DNA of 28,428 nt from JAFAVZ01 sp036009105 (GTDB taxonomy: Bacteria > Acidobacteriota > Thermoanaerobaculia > Gp7-AA8), in assembly GCA_036009105.1 (NCBI GenBank), contig DASYMJ010000301.1, forward strand, positions 1 through 28,428. The letters are read 5' to 3'. Of the stretch, positions 23,849-28,428 are shown piece after piece (position 1 is the first letter of the stretch; each line of letters opens with the position of its first letter). The notes under the pieces are model-generated. The model saw only the letters and a list, made by a program, of their open reading frames with translations, did not search any database and was not told where the DNA came from. The position numbers and the translations under genes are program-made.

Positions 23849-23925
23849 GGGGCCATAGCTCAGTTTGGGAGAGCGCCTGAATGGCATTCAGGAGGTCGTC
23901 GGTTCGATCCCGATTGGCTCCACCA
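23849..23925 (+). tRNA. tRNA-Ala (anticodon GGC)
   Basis: A complete cloverleaf with encoded CCA (23923-23925). The acceptor stem GGGGCCA / TGGCTCC includes the G3-U70 pair that identifies alanine tRNAs. The D arm is GCTC...GAGC. The anticodon arm is CCTGA-ATGGCAT-TCAGG, with anticodon GGC at 23883-23885. The T arm is GTCGG-TTCGATC-CCGAT. It reads GCC codons, which are abundant in this GC-rich genome. It marks the border to the sparsely coding region downstream. Confidence 0.97.
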
Positions 23926-23941
23926 ACCAGATCAATTACTT

Positions 23942-23974
23942 ACGCCGATCCGAGAGGGTCGGCGTTGCTGTTTT
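23942..23974 (+). terminator. Rho-independent terminator of tRNA-Ala
   Basis: A 10-bp stem ACGCCGATCC (23942-23951) / GGGTCGGCGT (23956-23965) with a GAGA tetraloop, then TGCTGTTTT ending at 23974. It lies 16 bases after the tRNA 3' end. Confidence 0.8.
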
Positions 23975-24457
23975 GGGCAGTTTGACAGCAATTCTGACAG
24001 CAACCCGGAACCGCAGCCGCATTTCCCGACGCCTTACGGCCTCTCATCGACTACTCGGTGCTCGCCCGGTGCAGCGGTTGCCATGGCTATGCTACGGCGA
24101 CCGACATCGTTCCCGCTCCGGTCTGACTTGTGTGTGCTGCGATGCGACAGCGCGAGGAGCCGGAACGCCTGCCGTGAACACGGGCCGTGCACGCAAAGCA
24201 CGTGCAGCCGCATGAAGGTCGCGCCGAGTCCCGGTGCTACGACCAAGCAGCGTGCGACGGTCGAATTCTCCAAGGGGGTGGAGGTAGGAGCCTCCTGGTA
24301 GCGCTGCCGGTCACAGCCGGCTTTAAAAAAAATATAAAACTTGGACCGTGGTGGGCGAGCACGCAGCGGAGGCAATCACTTGTCTTCGTCGCTGCTGAAC
24401 CTTCCACCGCCAGCGCGTTGGCTTGCCGTGGAGGGGCGTCCGGTCAACGCCGCACGT
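23975..24457. other. Non-coding region after tRNA-Ala, possible attachment-site neighbourhood
   Basis: No convincing gene. Two direct repeats of TGACAGCAA (23983-23991 and 23995-24003) lie close behind the tRNA, a layout seen near integrase arm sites, but no integrase or second copy of the tRNA end is visible. An A-rich run (24324-24340) follows. The open frames here have no family-like composition. Confidence 0.4.
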
Positions 24458-24670
24458 TCACCGGAGCAACCGGAGGACCAGATTGAGCGCTGCGGTGACC
24501 GCCTCTGCGTGATCTTTCGCCATCCCGCCGATGTACCACTGCTTCCCGTCGCGATCGACGAAGAACATCATTCCACCGGCCCCGCCGCTGTCTCCCGTCT
24601 CAAATCTGCCGCCGCGGTAGCGCACCAGAGCGTTCCTGAGCCGTACCTTCAGTTCGCGCACATCCTCCAT
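24458..24670 (-). CDS. Small hypothetical protein
   Basis: A protein of 70 aa with plausible composition: a charged start (MEDVRELKVRLRNALVRYR), a Gly-rich turn (GDSGGAGGMM), a beta-hairpin (FFVDRDGKQWYIGGMA) and a C-terminal helix (AEAVTAALNLVLRLL). It has no signal peptide or known domain. There is no clear Shine-Dalgarno sequence. It is small and isolated, so coding status is uncertain. Confidence 0.45.
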   Translation of the reverse strand: MEDVRELKVRLRNALVRYRGGRFETGDSGGAGGMMFFVDRDGKQWYIGGMAKDHAEAVTAALNLVLRLLR

Positions 24671-24974
24671 CGCACGGAAGCGTAGCGGTCTGACGCTTAC
24701 AAGAGTCTGTTTCTACGCGCTGTGGTGGTAGGTAGCGCGGGTCAAGACTTGCCTGGTTAGCGCGACCACGCACGGTAGATGAGACCTCATTCAGCGCCGG
24801 TCAAATCACAGCGTGCATATCCGTTCCCTCTCGCTTCTGGAACGAAGCCAAGCGGCAGGGTGCACGGTCGCTCCCGGCCGCCTCGTGGGGAAGGCTTGGC
24901 GACGTTGCTCCCTGACGTGTCGGCGTCAGGGAGCAAGCAATGGTTCGTTGGCCTCATTCATCTCCGGTGAGGCG
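24671..24974. other. Intergenic region with a strong hairpin
   Basis: No gene seen. It contains a perfect 13-bp hairpin, TTGCTCCCTGACG (24905-24917) / CGTCAGGGAGCAA (24924-24936), loop TGTCGG. No T-run follows on either strand, so if it ends the minus-strand operon upstream it would need another factor. Confidence 0.5.
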
Positions 24975-25154
24975 CTAAGGCAGAGGCGGGGACATCTGAT
25001 CGCCGAGTGAATGAGCGCCGAAGAACGCGTTCACGAAGCGGACGAACTTCGTGATCGCGCCGCCGTCGTGATCGCGCGTGGCAGCGGAGGCCGGCGCGGC
25101 AACCGGTGAGAGCAGCAGAACAGCCAGAAAGAGCGATGACGCGAGCTTCTTCAT
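24975..25154 (-). CDS. Small exported peptide, last gene of an HTH-TPR operon
   Basis: A protein of 59 aa. The ATG at 25154 has a clear Shine-Dalgarno sequence, GGAGGG at 25166-25161. Residues 1-25 are a signal peptide (MKKLASSLFLAVLLLSPVAA, cleavage near ASA). The mature peptide of about 34 residues is amphipathic (GGAITKFVRFVNAFFGAH) with a Pro-rich end (SLGDQMSPPLP). It follows the TPR-protein gene by 51 bases on the same strand, which suggests a link, for example a secreted signal peptide. I recognise no family. Confidence 0.7.
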   Translation of the reverse strand: MKKLASSLFLAVLLLSPVAAPASAATRDHDGGAITKFVRFVNAFFGAHSLGDQMSPPLP

Positions 25155-25205
25155 GTGTGACCCTCCGAATCGGCGGGTCACTCTCGATCGAAGTCTACTC
25201 GGTCA

Positions 25206-26516
25206 TCACATCGGCTCCAGCGGGACAGGCGGAATGAAGCGAACCGGCGGTCTCTCCGAAATCTGTTCGACATACGACCGCACGGCTGAGACGAGATCCA
25301 CTCCAGCCGGCCCGGTCAGCCACGCTCGCGCCGCGGCTTCGCGGAGATATTGAAGTGCCTCAGCGGTCAGAAGTCGACGGCGGCTGGGCTGACGCCGGTC
25401 AAGCGCGATGGCAATGGTGGCGAGTTCCTGACACAGCGCGAGTGCTTCGTAGCCGCTCTCAAGCGCGGTAAACGACTGAACGACGGTTAACCCGACGCGG
25501 ATTCGCTCCGCTTGCATGCCTATCTGTTCGAACTCGAGCATCGATGCCTGGCCATGTGCAACCGCCATCTCGTGATCGTTCTCGGACTGGCAGATTTGAG
25601 CCGTGAGCCATAAGTCGCGAGCGATATTCAGGCCTCGGCCGTAGTGTCGGTCGATCTCTTCCACCTTGCGGATGATGGAGGCAGCCTCTTTTAGATTGCC
25701 GATGTCATGAGCTGACCACGCGAGGTTTCGCAGCGCGTCGTTATGATTTACGACGTCGGTCTCGGGCGTCTCCGCAGCGACCGCTCGGAAGATCGCGTAG
25801 GCCTCAGCCGCACGTCCACATCGCCAAAGGAGCATTCCTCGGGTCGTTCGGGCGCGGCGAAATCGATCGGCATTGCGTCGTTCGAAGACAGCCTCGGCGC
25901 GGTCCAGCAACGCGAACGCTTCGTCGGGTTCCCACACGTCCGGGTCCGCGGCGATGAGTGCTCGACTGAGAAGCATCATTGCGCGTGCAAACTCAACATC
26001 GCTAGTCCGCTCCGCAGCTTCATCCGCGCGCGCCAACGCCACACGCAGAGTCGAAAACTCACCCACCTCGCGGAGGAGGGCCGCATGCGTTTTCCACACC
26101 TCGAACCGTAGGTCATTCGTCGCCTGCGCATCGACCGATAGGGCATCGACGATCACAGTTGCTGCGGCCGACGCACATGCGGCGATCCGGCCGTCGTGTG
26201 TTCGCGCGTCGATCGCGATGGCGAGCAGGCAGCGTGCGATCTCGGCGTGGTGATACTCGGGATCAGTGGCGATAGACTCCCAGCGGTGCGGCGGCTCCGC
26301 CAGAATCGATCCGATCAACGCCGCGATGTCGTCGAGAGCATCGCCGATCTCGTGTAGACCAACCAGCTTCACGCGCCGAACGAGATCGACGACCTTCGTG
26401 CATCGCTCGCACGAAGCGACGTGCTCCCGTGCTGCGTCGCTGCCGTAGCCTTCAGCGACTGCGGCCAGCACATCCGGGGTCAGGCATCGCACATCGTCAC
26501 CGCCGCTTCTTCCCAT
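25206..26516 (-). CDS. TPR-repeat protein with N-terminal zinc-finger-like segment
   Basis: A protein of 436 aa. I place the start at the ATG at 26516 because GGAGGG lies five bases upstream; an ATG at 26540 is possible. The first 60 residues resemble an anti-sigma-factor zinc finger (CLTPDVLAAVAEG, HVASCERCTKVV, with HxxxCxxC). The rest is alpha-helical with TPR-like pairs (RVALARADEAAERTSDVEFA, AFALLDRAEAVFERRNADRF, RAAEAYAIFRAVAAETPE, LKEAASIIRKVEEIDRHYG). No membrane segment is seen. It overlaps the HTH regulator gene by 20 bases, so the two are co-expressed. TPR domains often bind peptides or partner proteins, and a secreted peptide gene follows. Confidence 0.8.
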   Translation of the reverse strand: MGRSGGDDVRCLTPDVLAAVAEGYGSDAAREHVASCERCTKVVDLVRRVKLVGLHEIGDALDDIAALIGSILAEPPHRWESIATDPEYHHAEIARCLLAIAIDARTHDGRIAACASAAATVIVDALSVDAQATNDLRFEVWKTHAALLREVGEFSTLRVALARADEAAERTSDVEFARAMMLLSRALIAADPDVWEPDEAFALLDRAEAVFERRNADRFRRARTTRGMLLWRCGRAAEAYAIFRAVAAETPETDVVNHNDALRNLAWSAHDIGNLKEAASIIRKVEEIDRHYGRGLNIARDLWLTAQICQSENDHEMAVAHGQASMLEFEQIGMQAERIRVGLTVVQSFTALESGYEALALCQELATIAIALDRRQPSRRRLLTAEALQYLREAAARAWLTGPAGVDLVSAVRSYVEQISERPPVRFIPPVPLEPM

Positions 26517-26859
26517 GCTTGCCCTCCGCCTGCTCTTCACGGATCGCCCGAACCGCCTCCCGCACGGCCGCTAGAGTCGCCGCCGGGAGCGACAGGATGT
26601 CGTCGAGCAATTCACGCTGCTCTACCGAGAGCTGCCGCACGCGTATGGAGCGTGGCACCGGCTGACGGACCTTCAGCCCAAGCTCTTCAATCGACGCCCT
26701 CAAGATGCGGGAGAAGTGCGCGGCATTCTGTTTCGTCACCTCTCGCGTGGTGCCGTTCTCGATCTTGCGAATGGTGTTGACGTGCACGCGGGCGCGTTCG
26801 GCGACTTGCGCCTGGGTGAGACCGCGGCGAACCCGCGTGGCACGAAACGCCGAGGTCAT
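26497..26859 (-). CDS. XRE-family helix-turn-helix regulator
   Basis: A protein of 120 aa with an HTH_3 domain at residues 5-62 (FRATRVRRGLTQAQVAERA, RVHVNTIRKIENG, HFSRILRASIEELGLKV) and a basic, helical C-terminus (AVREAVRAIREEQAEGKHGK). I chose the ATG at 26859 because the HTH begins there; an in-frame start at 26901 is possible. It heads a minus-strand operon with the TPR protein and the exported peptide. Confidence 0.85.
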   Translation of the reverse strand: MTSAFRATRVRRGLTQAQVAERARVHVNTIRKIENGTTREVTKQNAAHFSRILRASIEELGLKVRQPVPRSIRVRQLSVEQRELLDDILSLPAATLAAVREAVRAIREEQAEGKHGKKRR

Positions 26860-27306
26860 GCGCGAACCGTGGGCGGATGACACTGTGGCTGACGATAGCA
26901 TGCCGTGACCCGAGCGAATGGTAGATGGATTGCCGGGTGGCTGCAACTATTTCCGCCCGGCATTAACTGCGGCTCACCGCCACCAACATTGCAATACTGA
27001 TGGCGGTACTGCTAGACTGCGCCGCGGTAGAAAACAGCAGGGCGTGCAAGCGGCGGCGGACGGTCGAAATCGTCGAGTTCCCACCCGGCCGACACCGAGT
27101 GGGAACCCGAGCCGGACGCTCGTCGGTCGTGAGAGTGACCCGCCATCGTCAGTTTACGGAGCAACGCCGACGGTTCCGTTCGCAATTCTACGCGGAACGT
27201 TCGGGAAAAAGAGGTTCGCGCCTCGCCGCCCCGCTTGCCGTCTGCTGCGCGCCCCAAGTGCCACTATCCGATGATCCCCCAGTGACGAAGCAGGAAGGGA
27301 TGATCC
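26860..27306. other. Intergenic region between divergent HTH genes
   Basis: No convincing gene; the open frames here are Arg-rich shadows. It holds an 8-bp inverted repeat GTTCCCAC (27077-27084) / GTGGGAAC (27099-27106) with a 14-nt loop. This could be an operator for one of the two flanking HTH proteins. Confidence 0.45.
26918..26946 (-). promoter_or_regulatory. Possible promoter of the HTH-TPR-peptide operon
   Basis: On the minus strand TTGCAG (26946-26941), a 17-base spacer, then TACCAT (26923-26918); each hexamer matches consensus at four of six positions. It is the best candidate upstream of the HTH start. Confidence 0.35.
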
Positions 27307-27570
27307 ATGACTACCTCGACTTCAAAACGTCGCGGCAGTTCCCGCCGTAGTGAGGCCACCCAATTAAGAAGATTTCTCAAGGCAAACGGTCTCAAATCGG
27401 CCCAGGTGGAAAGAGAAGTACCTATATCGCGTCAGACCATGACAAGAATCAAACGGGGCGGTGATCTGCGTCTCAGCACCATGCGCCGCATCCTGAGCGG
27501 CGTTCGTCGCGTCGCAGGACGGGCCGTTGAAATGAACGAGATTTTCGACCTCGATCCCAAAGACGAATGA
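27307..27570 (+). CDS. Small XRE-like helix-turn-helix protein
   Basis: A protein of 87 aa with a basic N-terminus and one HTH domain at residues 18-75 (LRRFLKANGLKSAQVEREV, PISRQTMTRIKRGG, LSTMRRILSGVRRV), ending acidic (EIFDLDPKDE). There is an AGGAAGGG purine stretch before the ATG, though spaced long. It is probably a DNA-binding regulator of the accessory region, perhaps of the duplicated promoters just downstream (inference). Confidence 0.75.
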   Translation: MTTSTSKRRGSSRRSEATQLRRFLKANGLKSAQVEREVPISRQTMTRIKRGGDLRLSTMRRILSGVRRVAGRAVEMNEIFDLDPKDE

Positions 27571-27608
27571 AGTCCAGCGACGTGTGCGACTTAGATGTCT
27601 GCCGAACG

Positions 27609-27659
27609 GAAATGCCGCATATTCGTGTCGTAGACAGCCGGGAATTCCGTCTCTATATT
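27609..27659 (+). promoter_or_regulatory. Repeat copy 1 with promoter
   Basis: The repeat (27609-27636) starts GAAATGCCGCATATTCGT and ends in TAGACA (27631-27636), a near-consensus -35. After a 17-base spacer comes TATATT (27654-27659). Only one base differs from copy 2 (T at 27626, C at 27866). Confidence 0.55.
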
Positions 27660-27848
27660 GACCGCGGGCTCTGGTCAGGGCTGACACTGTGCCGAGCGGG
27701 ACAACTCGACGCACGGGTAACACGCCGCGACCGATACTCTACAAACGCCTCTACGACCACACAGCTGGCTCTCACCTTAAACGCGCGCCCTTTAAGAGTC
27801 GGCCTGGACCGAGCCCACCATTCCTGTCGTTGGGTCTCCCGCATCAAC

Positions 27849-27900
27849 GAAATGCCGCATATTCGCGTCGTAGACACACCTACCTGTTGCTTACTAATAT
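27849..27900 (+). promoter_or_regulatory. Repeat copy 2 with promoter of the Cys-rich exported protein
   Basis: The repeat (27849-27876) ends in TAGACA (27871-27876). After an 18-base spacer comes TAATAT (27895-27900). It would give a leader of about 105 nt for the gene at 28012. The shared 22 bases upstream of the -35 look like an activator site. Confidence 0.55.
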
Positions 27901-28011
27901 ACGTGCTGCGATCAGGAAGTCGGGCGGTGGCAGGTTGCTTTTCATCCACTTTTGTGCAGCGAACGTCGCCCGGCGCATCGAGATACTGAACGACAGGAAA
28001 GAGGCTATACC

Positions 28012-28374
28012 ATGAAAAGGAACATCGTAGTCGCGGCCGCACTCTTATCTCTTCTCACCCTTGTGCCCAGCGCGTTCGCCATGCCGTCAAGTGGTCCGTT
28101 GATCAATACGGGTAACGACCCGTGCGATGGGACCAGCACGCCCGACGAATGCATGGCGACCGTAAGCGGGAACTACGCCACATGTCGAGCTTACCCTTCA
28201 GACGGCGGTACCTGCATCGCAGTCGTCATCACATATAGAAACAATCCGGACGGCACAGTACGGCAGGTGAAAGCGTGCGCTCATGTCCCCTATTCCGCCG
28301 GCTGTCAGTGCGATACCGTGACGCTGAAGACGAAGGGTGAGTGTAGCTACATGACGAATACCGGCAGGGGATGA
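28012..28374 (+). CDS. Cys-rich exported protein
   Basis: A protein of 120 aa with a clear signal peptide (MKRNIVVAAALLSLLTLVPS, cleavage near AFA). The mature part has eight cysteines (DPCDG, DECMA, ATCRA, GTCIA, KACAH, AGCQCD, GECSY), enough for four disulfides. It is rich in Gly, Thr and Asn and has no known domain. Upstream is AGGAAAGAGG as ribosome binding site. I chose this start over an upstream in-frame ATG because it gives the signal peptide. It is probably a small, disulfide-stabilised secreted or periplasmic protein; function unknown. Confidence 0.8.
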   Translation: MKRNIVVAAALLSLLTLVPSAFAMPSSGPLINTGNDPCDGTSTPDECMATVSGNYATCRAYPSDGGTCIAVVITYRNNPDGTVRQVKACAHVPYSAGCQCDTVTLKTKGECSYMTNTGRG

Positions 28375-28428
28375 AGTTGGCTACTGGATTGATCGGACAT
28401 GAGGCTACGTCTAATAGTTGCCGCGGTC

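Larger units (their letters stand above)
27571..28011. other. Intergenic region with two promoter-like repeat copies
   Basis: No convincing gene. It holds two copies of a 28-base element exactly 240 bases apart, each followed by a -10-like box. The 190 bases after the first copy have no clear start codon with a ribosome binding site, so a small RNA is possible. An open frame crossing the region shows no protein-like pattern. Confidence 0.5.

Noticed and set aside
24034..24375. Minus-strand open frame of 113 aa after the tRNA
   Set aside because: Composition is not protein-like and there is no ribosome binding site or domain.
27567..27989. Open frame of 140 aa across the duplicated promoter elements
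   Set aside because: The repeated EMPHIRVVD peptide is explained by the DNA repeat with -35/-10 boxes; the rest has no protein-like pattern or ribosome binding site.
23975..28428. Prophage or integrative element
   Set aside because: No integrase, phage or conjugation gene, and no second attachment site is visible in the window.

Overview
This is high-GC bacterial DNA. It carries Oar-like TonB-dependent receptors, exported Ig-domain proteins, prolyl-oligopeptidase-type peptidases, REP-like intergenic palindromes and start codons set close to -10 boxes. Together these suggest an Acidobacteriota-type Gram-negative soil or sediment organism, probably from a metagenome. That assignment is inference; no marker gene is present.

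Layout. Positions 1-5608 (minus) hold an exported RHS/YD-repeat module: a small exported protein, a 1577-aa RHS-Ig-FnIII protein, and the start of a second RHS protein, all tightly coupled. Positions 5785-8634 hold an RluB/RsuA-type pseudouridine synthase with a coupled lipoprotein, convergent with an FHA-GAF-SpoIIE phosphatase. Positions 8706-16845 (plus) hold four envelope or exported genes (TonB receptor, cyclophilin-like protein, S9 peptidase, thioredoxin-TPR protein). Each is followed at once by a two-part palindromic element. Positions 16919-19776 (minus) hold a GT2 glycosyltransferase coupled to a zinc-metalloprotease with Ig domains. Positions 19898-22131 hold an Rrf2 regulator, an acyl-CoA dehydrogenase-like protein and an alpha/beta hydrolase. 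Positions 22383-23761 (minus) are a compact redox operon. tRNA-Ala(GGC) at 23849-23925 marks a boundary. Beyond it lies a sparsely coding accessory region with regulators, small exported proteins and duplicated promoter-like elements.

Main discovery. Two unrelated thiol-redox genes carry an in-frame TGA exactly where the first cysteine of a CxxC motif belongs: the thioredoxin-TPR protein (UHTC, TGA 15688-15690) and an Spx/ArsC-family protein (UTSC, TGA 22969-22967, minus). Both read on in frame to a full-length, family-typical protein. Both have a hairpin with a suitably placed G-containing apical loop just downstream, as expected of a bacterial SECIS. Two independent UxxC cases in 28 kb argue strongly for selenocysteine rather than sequencing error or gene decay. 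Standard gene callers would truncate the first gene and miss the second.

Other notable features are REPIN-like doublets with GTAG heads and complementary loops placed directly after stop codons, an apparent habit of leaderless initiation, a possible HTH / TPR / secreted-peptide signalling operon, and a duplicated promoter element upstream of a Cys-rich exported protein.
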